From contig JADJMH010000012.1 in NCBI GenBank assembly GCA_016709675.1, positions 124,001 through 188,000 of the forward strand: a stretch of DNA of 64,000 bases. Direction: 5' to 3'. Source of the stretch: Candidatus Accumulibacter proximus. GTDB lineage: Bacteria; Pseudomonadota; Gammaproteobacteria; Burkholderiales; Rhodocyclaceae. The notes below the pieces were generated by a model that was not told the origin of the DNA, did not search any database, and saw only the letters and a program-made list of their open reading frames with translations. Numbering within the stretch: the stretch's first letter is position 1; each line of letters begins with the position of its first letter. The position numbers and the translations under genes were made by a program. This document shows positions 16,257-26,389 of the stretch, piece after piece.

Positions 16257-18101
16257 ATGAACTGGATGACCATCACCTGGCCCATGGTGGCCGCTGCTTG
16301 CCTCACGCTGGGCTTGATCGAGCTGAGCATCGGCCTCTGGCAGCGGCCACGTGCGCCCCGCCTGCTGTTTGCACTGAGCGCTTTCACCGTCGCCTGCATC
16401 GCTGGTCTGGAATTGGCGTTGATGCAAACCGATGTTCTGGCGGAGTGGTGGCTAGCGACGCGTTTACTGGACGCTGCGGTAGGAATACTGCTTGTGTCGC
16501 TGACTGCGTTCATCTGGCGCTATTTTGGCACTGGGCAGAAATGGCTGGCTCTAGCGATCCCGTGCATTTACGCCATCGGGTTGAGTTTCGACTTCTTTCC
16601 CGGAACGCCGCCTGGTGTGGGCATGACTTACCAAGCGTTCATTGGTTTCCGAACGGTCGAGACCTTCGGTGGAGCGACCTTCAATGTGGCCGAAGGGGTG
16701 CCAAATCCCTGGAATGTGTTCCCGTATCTGGCGGTCCTGGCGCAGATCGTGTTTGTGGCGGATGCTTCTTTACGATTGAGGCGCCTGGACGGCGGCCGAC
16801 GTGCCGTGCGTGTCGGAGGGGCCGTCGTGCTCTTCCTTCTGGGCGGCGGCTTGCAAGCAGCTTTGGTGGATCTCGATATCCTCAAGACACCCTACATGAT
16901 CAGTTGGGCCTATCTCGCCGTCCTGATAGCGATGTCCATCGAGTTGAATGCCGATGTATTGGCGGGAGCACGACTTGCCCGCCAGCTGCAGGACCGGGAA
17001 CGCCACATGGATTTGGCCAGTGCGGCGGCTGATCTGGGCATGTGGACATGGGACATTGGTCACGACACGATCTGGGCCACCAGACACGCCCGCGAACTAT
17101 TCGGCTTTTCGGAATCGGAGCACATCAATCGCGCGCGTTTCCTTGGCTCATTGCATCCCGAGGACCGCGAAGCCGTGGACCAGGCTCTCGAAGATGCGTT
17201 GGCTACCGGAGGTGGCTATGAAGTCGAGTACCGCGTACTCCTCCGTGGAGGGAAAATTCGCTGGATGGCAGCGCACGGACAGATCGAACGTGATGGTAGC
17301 GGCAAGCCGATTGTACTGCGCGGGGTGGTACTCGATATTTCCGCACGGCGCAGTTCCGAACTCGAGTTGCAACAACTGCGCAGTGAACTGGCCCATGCCA
17401 ATCGTGTCTCGATGATGGGGCAGTTCGCATCAGCGCTCGCGCACGAGCTGAGCCAGCCGCTTGGCGCCATCCTGCGCAATACCGAGGCGGCCGAACTATT
17501 CCTTGAGCACGACCCGCCGGACATCGAAGAAGTGCGGGCCATTTTGGCCGACATCCGCCAGGACGAACGGCGCGCCAGCGGCGTGATCGACCGGTTGCGG
17601 GCGCTGCTGAAACGCCGCAGCTTCGTCCGAAGCGCCCTTTCGGTGAGCGACGAACTCGCGACGGTGATGGCCCTGGCGCGCGGCGATACAGCCATACGCA
17701 AAGTGGCATTGGTAATCGACGATGCCCCCAACCTGCCGCTGGTGATGGGCGATCCGGTACACCTTCAGCAAGTGCTGCTGAACCTCATTCTTAACGCGAT
17801 GGATGCTGTCGAAGACGCACCCGCCGCAAGGCGAAAGGTAACCGTGCGAGCGCGGCCCAACAGTGAGGGTGCGATCGAGGTGGCTGTCGAAGACAGCGGA
17901 CCCGGCATCGCGCCAGAACGACTTGGGCGCCTGTTCGAGCCCTTCTTCACCACCAAGGCGAAGGGGATGGGCATCGGGCTCTCGATTTCGCGCACGATAA
18001 TCGAAGCCCACGGCGGGCGCATCTGGGCGGAGAACAATGCCGATGAAGGCGCAACGTTCCGCTTTACGCTGCCGCAAGCAGGGGTGGCAAGATCCTCATG
18101 A
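16257..18101 (+). CDS. Membrane PAS sensor histidine kinase
   Basis: A 614-residue kinase with six or seven N-terminal transmembrane helices (residues about 5-225), a PAS domain (about 245-365; LGMWTWDIGHDTIWATRHAREL through the PAC end VLDISARR), and a FixL-like kinase core with phospho-His396 in ALAHELSQPLGAIL, N-box NLILNAMDAVE, G1 DSGPGI and G2 GMGIGLSIS. The HELSQPL box places it in the FixL/DctB class. Its stop overlaps the start of a NarL/FixJ regulator (ATGA), so the two are a cognate pair. The signal is unknown; the downstream sulfatase cluster is a candidate target because it begins 136 bp after the regulator. Confidence 0.93.
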   Translation: MNWMTITWPMVAAACLTLGLIELSIGLWQRPRAPRLLFALSAFTVACIAGLELALMQTDVLAEWWLATRLLDAAVGILLVSLTAFIWRYFGTGQKWLALAIPCIYAIGLSFDFFPGTPPGVGMTYQAFIGFRTVETFGGATFNVAEGVPNPWNVFPYLAVLAQIVFVADASLRLRRLDGGRRAVRVGGAVVLFLLGGGLQAALVDLDILKTPYMISWAYLAVLIAMSIELNADVLAGARLARQLQDRERHMDLASAAADLGMWTWDIGHDTIWATRHARELFGFSESEHINRARFLGSLHPEDREAVDQALEDALATGGGYEVEYRVLLRGGKIRWMAAHGQIERDGSGKPIVLRGVVLDISARRSSELELQQLRSELAHANRVSMMGQFASALAHELSQPLGAILRNTEAAELFLEHDPPDIEEVRAILADIRQDERRASGVIDRLRALLKRRSFVRSALSVSDELATVMALARGDTAIRKVALVIDDAPNLPLVMGDPVHLQQVLLNLILNAMDAVEDAPAARRKVTVRARPNSEGAIEVAVEDSGPGIAPERLGRLFEPFFTTKAKGMGIGLSISRTIIEAHGGRIWAENNADEGATFRFTLPQAGVARSS

Positions 18102-18742
18102 GCACAACCATGCCAGTGGTGCATGTCGTCGATGACGACGCCTCCTTCCTCGTCGCGCTCGCGCGTTTGTTGAAGGCGTCAGGCTACGCCGTCCAGACGT
18201 ACGCATCGGCGGCCGATTTTCTCGCGAGACTGAGTGACGGCGCGGGGTGTGTCATCACCGATCTACGGATGCCGGGAATGGACGGCCTGGATCTCCAGCA
18301 GGCACTGGCGCGCGGGGTGAACATGGTGCCGGTGGTCTTTCTCTCCGGGGCCGGCGACATCCCGACAACCGTGCAGGCGATGCGCCAGGGGGCCGAGGAT
18401 TTCCTCACCAAGCGCGCGCCGAAGCAGGCGATTCTTGCGGCGGTGGACCGGGCCATTGCCCGTGATGCCCGGCAGCGCGCCGAGGGTGCGCACCTGCACG
18501 CGCTGCGGGCCAGATTCGATGCCCTCACGAGTCGCGAGCTGGAGATCCTGCGCTACGTCGTCGCCGGCCAGATGAACAAGCAGATCGCGGCCGACCTGGG
18601 CATCAACGAACGGACGGTTAAGCTTCACCGCACGGCCATTAGGACCAAACTCGAGGTGCACTCCGTGGCGGAACTCACACGAATCGCTCAAGCAGTGGGA
18701 TTGCTCGACGAACCCCTGCCAACCTTCCCTAAAGGGAAGTAG
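18098..18742 (+). CDS. FixJ/NarL-type response regulator
   Basis: This 214-residue protein has a receiver domain (acidic pocket DDD at 12-14, phosphoacceptor Asp55 in VITDLRMPG, VVFLSGAGDIP, Lys in LTKRAP) and a C-terminal LuxR-type helix-turn-helix (LTSRELEILRYVVAGQMNKQI ... INERTVKLHRTAIRTKL). Translation is coupled to the upstream kinase by a 4-bp overlap. The last codons and stop form the palindromic 20-mer shared with 15624-15643. No specific target site can be assigned from the sequence; the adjacent sulfatase gene is a reasonable first candidate. Confidence 0.95.
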   Translation: MSTTMPVVHVVDDDASFLVALARLLKASGYAVQTYASAADFLARLSDGAGCVITDLRMPGMDGLDLQQALARGVNMVPVVFLSGAGDIPTTVQAMRQGAEDFLTKRAPKQAILAAVDRAIARDARQRAEGAHLHALRARFDALTSRELEILRYVVAGQMNKQIAADLGINERTVKLHRTAIRTKLEVHSVAELTRIAQAVGLLDEPLPTFPKGK

Positions 18743-18743
18743 C
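18724..18743 (+). repeat. Copy 2 of the 20-bp palindromic motif
   Basis: CTTCCCTAAAGGGAAGTAGC overlaps the 3' end of the response regulator gene and contains its TAG stop. CTTCCCT and AGGGAAG are exact inverted repeats separated by two bases. No T-run follows on the plus strand, so a simple intrinsic terminator is doubtful. Confidence 0.5.
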
Positions 18744-18878
18744 AAAACGATGGCAAAGACACTATGCTGCCCGGACGCGTAACGCATCGCGTTGAGGGAG
18801 TTGTCCAGCTTTGGACCGGGAACATATCGCGGCAAGAATCACCAGGAAGCTCGTGAATCAACCACAAGGGATATCAAC

Positions 18879-20603
18879 ATGAAAAATGCAGGACGTATTC
18901 TGCGAGCGCTGGGCTTGGCGCTTGCGGCAATGGTGATGGCATCGGGGACTGCGCTCGCTCAGGGGCCCGCCAAGAAACCCAACATCCTTTTCATCATGGG
19001 CGACGACATCGGCTGGATGCAGCCGAGCATCTACCATCAAGGACTGATGGTCGGCGAAACGCCCAACATCGACCGCATCGGGCAAGAGGGTGCGAAGTTC
19101 ATGACCTATTACGCCGAGCAAAGCTGCACGGCCGGTCGCACCGCCTTCTTCACCGGCATGACGCCGCTGCGCGCTGGCATGATCCCGCCGCAATTGCCGG
19201 GCAGCCCGTCCTACCTGCAGCCCGGCACGCCGTCGCTGGCCAAGTTCCTGCTCGATCTCGGCTACACCACCGGCGAGTTCGGCAAGAACCATCTCGGCGA
19301 CCATACGGCGGCGTTGCCGACGGCGCACGGCTTTCAGGAGTTCTGGGGTTACCTCTATCACTTGGACGCGATGCAGGGCGTGAGCTTCCCCGACATCAAC
19401 AGTTCTCCGACGGTGCAGGCCATCGTGCCGCCGTGCAAGAACTCGCCGGTCCGCGGCCTCAGCGACCCTCCCGGCGCGGTGGATCCGAAGACGACCCTCT
19501 GCATGACGCCGCCGCGGCCGGTGATCGCCTGCACGTCCAAAGATGGCACCGAGAAGAACCAGACCTGTAGTGACCAGGGGCCGCTAACGCTGAAGCGCTC
19601 TGAAACCGTGGATGAGGAAATCTCGGCCAAGGTGATCGACTTCCTCGATCGCAACGACCCGAAGAAGACCAACAAGCCGTTCTTCGTCTGGTACAACCCG
19701 GCCCGCATGCACATCACGACCATGCTGTCGGACAAGTACATGAACATGGTGGGCACCAAGGGCGGCAAGGACTGGGGCACCAATGAAGCCGCCATGAAGC
19801 AGATGGACGACAACATCGGCGAGGTGATGAAGAAGCTTGAGACAATGGGCGAACTCGACAACACCATCATCGTCTTCACCACCGACAACGGCGCCGAGGT
19901 CATCACCTACCCCGACGGCGGCAATACGCCGTTCAAGGGTGGCAAGCTCACCACCTGGGAAGGCGGCATGCGCGCGCCGGCATTGATCCGCTGGCCGGGG
20001 AAGATCAAGCCCGGCACCGTCTTGAACGAAATGTTCGCGTCGTATGACTGGATGCCGACCTTCGTCGAGATTGCCGGCGGGGCGAAAGGCAACCAGTTGA
20101 ACGAGCAGATCATGGCGGGCAAGTATCCCGGCATCGTCAAGACCAAACTCAACGGGGTGAACCAGCTCGACTACCTGACCGGCAAGTCGGCGACGTCGGC
20201 GCGCGATACGTTCTTCTACTACGGTGGCCCGGTACCTTCGGCCGTGCGCTACAAGAACTGGAAGATCTACTTCGCGATGGCGTCCGAGGCCAACACCGGT
20301 GGCCTGATGGGGGTCCATACCTTTCATTGGCCTTTGGTCAACAACATCAGGCGGGATCCTTTCGAGGGGTCGGTCGGCTTCCAGCCGTCAACCCTGCTCG
20401 GCCAGGGCGGCGCAATAGGCGCGCCAATGACCGCGTACATCTACGACTGGAACATCATTCCCGTTGGCCAGGCACTCTGGCTGCAGGAACTGGAGTCCTA
20501 TGGGCCTTTCCCTGCGCTGCAGTCGCCGGCGTCTTACAGCCTGGCGCAGGTTCTCACGGAGGTGAAGCAACAGATGGCGAGGACTCGCGCCCGAGGAGAC
20601 TAA
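18879..20603 (+). CDS. Periplasmic arylsulfatase-like hydrolase with CTAGR active-site motif
   Basis: A 574-residue secreted alkaline-phosphatase-superfamily enzyme. The signal peptide ends near ALA/QGP (about residue 27). Metal ligands appear in ILFIMGDDIGW (Asp42, Asp43) and in FTTDNGAE; the formylglycine-type nucleophile region is SCTAGRTAFFTG with Cys83, and GKNHLGDH carries the conserved Lys/His. The start is the ATG after ATATCAAC, not the upstream in-frame codons. An insert rich in Cys (residues about 185-235) and a long C-terminal extension distinguish it from small sulfatases. Substrate is unknown; phosphonate or phosphate esters are also possible for this fold. A related enzyme is encoded at 24106-25743. 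Confidence 0.9.
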   Translation: MKNAGRILRALGLALAAMVMASGTALAQGPAKKPNILFIMGDDIGWMQPSIYHQGLMVGETPNIDRIGQEGAKFMTYYAEQSCTAGRTAFFTGMTPLRAGMIPPQLPGSPSYLQPGTPSLAKFLLDLGYTTGEFGKNHLGDHTAALPTAHGFQEFWGYLYHLDAMQGVSFPDINSSPTVQAIVPPCKNSPVRGLSDPPGAVDPKTTLCMTPPRPVIACTSKDGTEKNQTCSDQGPLTLKRSETVDEEISAKVIDFLDRNDPKKTNKPFFVWYNPARMHITTMLSDKYMNMVGTKGGKDWGTNEAAMKQMDDNIGEVMKKLETMGELDNTIIVFTTDNGAEVITYPDGGNTPFKGGKLTTWEGGMRAPALIRWPGKIKPGTVLNEMFASYDWMPTFVEIAGGAKGNQLNEQIMAGKYPGIVKTKLNGVNQLDYLTGKSATSARDTFFYYGGPVPSAVRYKNWKIYFAMASEANTGGLMGVHTFHWPLVNNIRRDPFEGSVGFQPSTLLGQGGAIGAPMTAYIYDWNIIPVGQALWLQELESYGPFPALQSPASYSLAQVLTEVKQQMARTRARGD

Positions 20604-20651
20604 GACGTCGCCCGTCGGATTGAGTGGGAAGACGTTTGTGACACAGCCAGG

Positions 20652-20678
20652 CGGGCGGCACGAAAGAGCCGCCCGTTT
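20652..20678 (+). terminator. Intrinsic-terminator-like hairpin after the first sulfatase
   Basis: CGGGCGGC (20652-20659) pairs with GCCGCCCG (20668-20675) around an eight-base ACGAAAGA loop, followed by TTTGC. The eight-pair GC stem 49 bp after the sulfatase stop fits a terminator or attenuator between the sulfatase and the HAD hydrolase genes, although the T-run is short. Confidence 0.6.
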
Positions 20679-20723
20679 GCATTCGACAATGGATGGTTAA
20701 CCATGAATACAGGGAGTTGGATC

Positions 20724-21758
20724 ATGAAGAGTACTCGCTCTGTTTTAACGCTTGCCCGCACCTTTGCGCTGGGCGCGCTGCTGACGCTGGGTCTGCCCGC
20801 CCAAGCACAAACCGACCCGCTGCCCTCGTGGAACGACGGCCCGGCCAAGCAGGCGATCGTCACCTTTGTGAAGGACACCACCACGCAAGGCAGCCCGAAA
20901 TTCGTGCCGCCGGCCGAACGCATTGCCACCTTCGACCAGGACGGCACGCTGTGGGTCGAGCACCCGATGTATTCGCAGGTGATGTACATCCTCGAGAGCG
21001 TTCCGGCGCTGGTCAAGGCCAAGCCCGAACTGGCCAAAGTCGCTCCGTTCTCGACGGTACTGGAGATTTTGAAAGGCGACCGTGCAGCCATCGCCAAGCT
21101 GACCATGCCCGACCTCGAGAAGCTGGCCGCTGCCACGCTGACCGGCATGCCGGTCAACACCTTCAACGCCCAGGCCAAGAAGTGGCTGGCCGAGGCGAAG
21201 GACCCACGCTGGAAGAAGCCCTATACCGAACTGACTTACCTGCCGATGCAGGAAGTGCTGAAGTACCTGCACGCCAGCGGTTACAAGACCTACATCGTCA
21301 CCGGTGGTGGCCAGGATTTCGTACGTACGTACTCTGAAGCTGTTTACGGCATCCCGCCCGAGCAGGTGATCGGCACCGCCGGCGGAACGAAATACGGTTA
21401 CGCCAGGGACGGCAAGCCCTTCCTGACCAAGGAACCCAAGCTGATGCTCAACGACAACAACGCCGGCAAACCGGAAGGCATTCACCTGATGATCGGGCGG
21501 CGGCCCACCATGGCAGTCGGCAACTCGACCGGCGACCAGCAGATGCTCGAATACACCAAGGCTGGTGACGGCGCACGCCTGTCCATGCTGGTGTTGCACG
21601 ACGATGCCAAGCGCGAATACGCCTACGGACCGGCTCAGGGTTTGCCGGCAACCAAGGTCGGCACCTTCACGCAGGCACTCCACGACGAAGCACTGAAACA
21701 GGGCTGGACGGTCATCAGCATGAAGAACGACTGGAAGAGGATTTTCTCGTTCGAGTAA
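20724..21758 (+). CDS. Secreted HAD-superfamily hydrolase
   Basis: A 344-residue protein with a cleavable signal peptide (ending LPAQAQ near residue 29). HAD motifs are motif I IATFDQDGTLW (nucleophile Asp71, acid/base Asp73), motif II TYIVTGGG, and motif IV AVGNSTGDQQML. A DQDGTLW start to motif I with a periplasmic signal is typical of phosphatase-like HAD proteins, so phosphomonoester hydrolysis outside the cytoplasm is likely. An ATG 21 bp upstream is possible, but the chosen ATG has AGGGAG in front. It sits between two sulfatase genes, so sulfate and phosphate esters may be processed by one pathway. Confidence 0.88.
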   Translation: MKSTRSVLTLARTFALGALLTLGLPAQAQTDPLPSWNDGPAKQAIVTFVKDTTTQGSPKFVPPAERIATFDQDGTLWVEHPMYSQVMYILESVPALVKAKPELAKVAPFSTVLEILKGDRAAIAKLTMPDLEKLAAATLTGMPVNTFNAQAKKWLAEAKDPRWKKPYTELTYLPMQEVLKYLHASGYKTYIVTGGGQDFVRTYSEAVYGIPPEQVIGTAGGTKYGYARDGKPFLTKEPKLMLNDNNAGKPEGIHLMIGRRPTMAVGNSTGDQQMLEYTKAGDGARLSMLVLHDDAKREYAYGPAQGLPATKVGTFTQALHDEALKQGWTVISMKNDWKRIFSFE

Positions 21759-21865
21759 TACGGACAAAGCTTTTTCGCAGCACGTACCGCATGAATCACT
21801 CAAACCTCGCGTCGGTATTGGCTTTGCAGCCAGTACCGACGCAATCTACCGGACTCTACTGAAAT

Positions 21866-22729
21866 ATGATGCCAAGAAAATCCAGAATCCTTCTGGCCTG
21901 CGCCGCTTCGATGCTGGTCCTGAGCGCCTGCAACCCCGACGACAAGGCAAAGTCGGCCGCTGGGCCGGCAGCGAAAGAGGCTGCCGCGGCCACGGTGAAC
22001 GGCATCGCCATCAGCAAGAACCGCGTCGACATGATTGTCAAGCAAGGCCTTGCGTCCGGACAGCCGGACAGCCCGGAACTACGAAAAGGCATCATCGACA
22101 AGCTGGCCATGCAAACGCTGATCGCGGAAGAGGCGGTAAAAAAGGGGCTGGACAAGTCCGCCGAGGTCCTCGACCAGATCGACCTGACGCGGCAGTCGAT
22201 TCTCGCCAATGCCTACGTTCAGGATCTGCTGAAGAACAGTGCGGCCAGCGAAGAAGCACTGAAAGCCGAATACGAGAAAATCAAGGCAACGATCAGCGGC
22301 ACGGAATACAAGGCACGACACATCCTCGTCGAGAAGGAAGGAGAAGCGAAGGAGATCATCGCAAAGCTCAAGAAGGATCCGGCTTCTTTCGCAAGACTGG
22401 CCATGGATAAATCGAAGGATACCGGGTCCAAGGCCAGCGGCGGCGAGTTGGGCTGGTTCGACCTGAGCCGGATGGTGCCCGAATTCGGCGCTGCGGTCAG
22501 TAAACTGGACAAGGGCGCGATCACGCAGGAACCCGTGAAAACCCAGTATGGCTACCACGTGATCCAGGTCGAAGACTCGAAGCCGATCGAGGCGCCGCCT
22601 TTCGAGGAGGTCAAACCCCAATTGGCTCAGCACCTTCAGCAACAGAGCGTGAAGAAACACATGGACGACCTCAAGGCCAAGGCCAAGATCGAGATCGTGG
22701 AAGCACCTGTTGCACCGGCAGCCAAGTAG
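21866..22729 (+). CDS. Parvulin-type peptidyl-prolyl isomerase lipoprotein (PpiC/EpsD-like)
   Basis: A 287-residue lipoprotein: the lipobox LVLSAC gives a lipidated Cys22. A SurA-like N-terminal helical chaperone region (about 40-140) is followed by a parvulin domain (about 145-250: KARHILVEKEGEAKEI, GGELGWFDLSRMVPEFG, YGYHVIQVED). Such proteins fold outer-membrane or secreted proteins and, as EpsD, take part in exopolysaccharide export. The position inside a cluster of secreted enzymes, a barrel and lipoproteins suggests it helps fold them. No strong ribosome site is visible; the second Met is an equally possible start. Confidence 0.9.
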   Translation: MMPRKSRILLACAASMLVLSACNPDDKAKSAAGPAAKEAAAATVNGIAISKNRVDMIVKQGLASGQPDSPELRKGIIDKLAMQTLIAEEAVKKGLDKSAEVLDQIDLTRQSILANAYVQDLLKNSAASEEALKAEYEKIKATISGTEYKARHILVEKEGEAKEIIAKLKKDPASFARLAMDKSKDTGSKASGGELGWFDLSRMVPEFGAAVSKLDKGAITQEPVKTQYGYHVIQVEDSKPIEAPPFEEVKPQLAQHLQQQSVKKHMDDLKAKAKIEIVEAPVAPAAK

Positions 22730-22830
22730 ACACCAGCCGCATCGTCCGGGTGCCGCGCCATGGCGTGGCTGTGGATTCACGTTACGTTCTGGTCGCTGTG
22801 GTTCACAATCAAGCAAGAGGAGAAAGTCTC

Positions 22831-23316
22831 ATGAGCAAGCTAGTGGTCATTGCCTACGACACACCCAACAAGGCGGCGGAAGTCCGCGGCAAGCTTCGCA
22901 AGTTGCAGAAGGACCAGGCGATCGATGTCGAGGAAGTGCTGGTCGCGGTCAAGGACGAAGACGGCGAGGTATCGCTGCTCCAGACCTACAAGCCGGTTGT
23001 CACGGGACGGTCGAACCGGGGTTTCTGGAACACCCTGATCGGTCTGGTCCTGATGAACCCGGTACTCGGTATGTCCACCGCCCGGCGAACGGATGCCGTC
23101 AGCGGTGCCCTCACCGAGGTCGGTGTTGACGAGGATTTCCTGAAGGACCTCACCGCGACGTTCCAGAATGGCAGTTCCGTCCTTTTCGCACTGGTCCGCG
23201 ACGCGTCCTCACCCGAGAAGGTCCTGGCCGAACTGCGCGGTACCGGCGGCACGGTTCTCCAGACCACGCTGCTGCACGAGATGGAAGAGAAGCTGCAGAC
23301 GGCCCTCGACGCCTAG
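22831..23316 (+). CDS. DUF1269 family protein
   Basis: A 161-residue protein starting MSKLVVIAYDTPNKAAEVRG with a good AGAGGAG ribosome site. The VVIAYD start, the central hydrophobic Gly/Leu segment (GFWNTLIGLVLMNPVLGMS) and the C-terminal VLFALVRDASSPEKVLAEL are characteristic of DUF1269. Members are predicted membrane-associated proteins of unknown function, sometimes near ion-transport or stress genes. Directly downstream lie two gene remnants, so any operon partner on that side has been lost. Confidence 0.88.
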   Translation: MSKLVVIAYDTPNKAAEVRGKLRKLQKDQAIDVEEVLVAVKDEDGEVSLLQTYKPVVTGRSNRGFWNTLIGLVLMNPVLGMSTARRTDAVSGALTEVGVDEDFLKDLTATFQNGSSVLFALVRDASSPEKVLAELRGTGGTVLQTTLLHEMEEKLQTALDA

Positions 23317-23335
23317 CCGGCGTGGAAAGCTCCGG

Positions 23336-23542
23336 ATGGATGCGCTGCTGCAACAACATCTGCAGGCGATCGTCACCCTGCTCGCTCTGGTGAATCCGCT
23401 GATGTGCGGGGCGTTGTTCGCGCGCAGCGATGACCGCCAGGACCGAAAGGTCCAGCTCGCCGACGCGACGAAAGCGGCTGTGGCGGTGCTGGTCATTCTC
23501 CTTCTTGCGGCGCTCTTCGGCGTGCGCGTACTGCACCGCTTT
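23336..23542 (+). pseudogene. N-terminal remnant of a MarC-family membrane protein
   Basis: The frame from the ATG at 23336 reads MDALLQQHLQAIVTLLALVN, then PLMCGALFARSDD and a helix AVAVLVILLLAALFG. This looks like the first two transmembrane helices of a MarC/YhgN-type protein, normally about 200 residues. After the second helix it runs directly, in a different frame, into the C-terminal part of a P-type ATPase. It is a 5' truncation product fused to an unrelated 3' remnant. Nothing functional is expected. Confidence 0.7.
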
Positions 23543-24092
23543 GACCATCGCCTACGACAACACGCCGGTGAGTCCCAAGCCGGTGGGCTGGGACAGGCCA
23601 CGCATCTTCGGCGTCGCCAGCGTTCTCGGCTACTTTCTCGTCGCCGAGTCGTTCGGCCTGCTCCTCTTCGGGGTCAAGGTGCTGTCGCTACCGCAACTGC
23701 AGGAGTCCTTTGGCCGGGCGACGCATGCGCAACAGCAGACGATGATGTTCCTGCAACTCGTTGGCGGTGGCCAGTTGCTACTCTTCGTCACGCGCACCGA
23801 GCGCTGGTTCTTCATGCGGCCATTCCCGGCAGCACCGCTATTCTGGGCGATCGTCGCCACCCAGGTGACCGCGGCCTTGATGTGCGGCTACGGCGTGCTG
23901 GTACCGCCGATCCCGTGGAAGTTGATCGCCTGGGTCTGGGTCTACCTGATGGCCTGGTTGTTCATCCTCGGTAGCGTCAGGCTAATCTGCGACCGCTTCG
24001 CCGGCTACTGCACGACGCGCCACATGAAGAGCGTCCACGTCATCAATCAGCCGCTGCAGCCACAAGCGGGGACTGCTTCAAGTAATCCGTAA
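23541..24092 (+). pseudogene. C-terminal remnant of a plasma-membrane-type (P3A) proton ATPase
   Basis: This frame begins abruptly with ALTIAYDNTPVSPKPVGWDR and continues ILGVASVLGYF-like helices to VINQPLQPQAGTASSNP before a stop. ALTIAYDN followed by a run of four to five transmembrane helices matches the C-terminal membrane domain of plasma-membrane proton-efflux P-type ATPases. The actuator, phosphorylation and nucleotide domains are missing. The 5' boundary coincides with the end of a MarC remnant, and the second sulfatase gene starts 13 bp after its stop. Confidence 0.78.
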
Positions 24093-24105
24093 CCCAGGAG
24101 GTCCC

Positions 24106-25743
<1,638 letters not shown>

Positions 25744-25812
25744 GCGGGCGAAATAGCTTGTTACGTAAATTTCGGCGGCAGTGCTGCTGAACGATTCTTT
25801 GAGGGGGCTACC

Positions 25813-25944
25813 ATGGAACTGACCATTTATCACTGGCTGATCATCATTGCATTCATCGGCGTCGTCATCTGGGCATTCGGTCGCAAGCGCAAGGCGCGCT
25901 TCGAGAAGGACGCCAGAATTCCTTTCGAAGACGGGAAGGATTGA
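25813..25944 (+). CDS. CcoQ/FixQ-like single-helix miniprotein
   Basis: A 43-residue frame, MELTIYHWLIIIAFIGVVIW followed by AFGRKRKARFEKDARIPFED and GKD, starts 70 bp after the sulfatase stop. One transmembrane helix, a basic stretch and then A/R-x-PF-x-D closely resembles CcoQ/FixQ, subunit 3 of cbb3-type cytochrome oxidase. No cco genes are nearby, so it is an orphan. It ends 16 bp before the DUF3302 gene and is in line with the export operon, so it may be a small membrane adaptor for that system. The likeness could also be convergent, since the protein is so short. Confidence 0.7.
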   Translation: MELTIYHWLIIIAFIGVVIWAFGRKRKARFEKDARIPFEDGKD

Positions 25945-25960
25945 GACGGGAGTGCAAGCG

Positions 25961-26389
25961 ATGGAAGCCTTGCTGGGATTTGACCTCGACCTCTGGGACT
26001 ACCTGACGTTTCTCACCCTGATGCTCTGTGTGGTCGCACTGATCGCGACATGGCTCTTCCTGGCCGGCCTGCCGGGGCGCATCGCCCTGGCGCGCAAGCA
26101 CCCGGAAGCCGAAGCGGTCAAATATCTCGGCTATGCCGGCCTGCTGCCCACGGTCTATCCGTGGATGCAGGCGCTGATCTGGGCCTTCAAGCCGACTGAC
26201 ATCGTCGACATCCGGCGTTTCCCCCGCGAGGAAGCCATCGAAACCGACAAGGAGATAGCCCGCTTGCGAGGCACACCCGACTCGGCCCGCGAGGCGGTCA
26301 AGGAATCGACGCAGGAGTCCGTCGCCGACGCGCAAGCCATTCACTTGGCCAAGACCGTTGTCCAGGGTTCTGGAGACCGCAAGTCATGA
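25961..26389 (+). CDS. DUF3302 family inner-membrane protein (YiaW-like)
   Basis: A 142-residue protein with one or two N-terminal helices (LWDYLTFLTLMLCVVALIAT, then LGYAGLLPTVYPWMQALIWAF) and a charged C-terminal tail. DUF3302 proteins such as YiaW are encoded next to a HlyD-type protein (YiaV), and the same pair occurs here: its stop overlaps the next start in an ATGA. YiaW-like proteins are predicted partners of the membrane-fusion subunit in an export system of unknown substrate. In-frame codons continue upstream, but the ATG at 25961 is the natural start. Confidence 0.85.
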   Translation: MEALLGFDLDLWDYLTFLTLMLCVVALIATWLFLAGLPGRIALARKHPEAEAVKYLGYAGLLPTVYPWMQALIWAFKPTDIVDIRRFPREEAIETDKEIARLRGTPDSAREAVKESTQESVADAQAIHLAKTVVQGSGDRKS

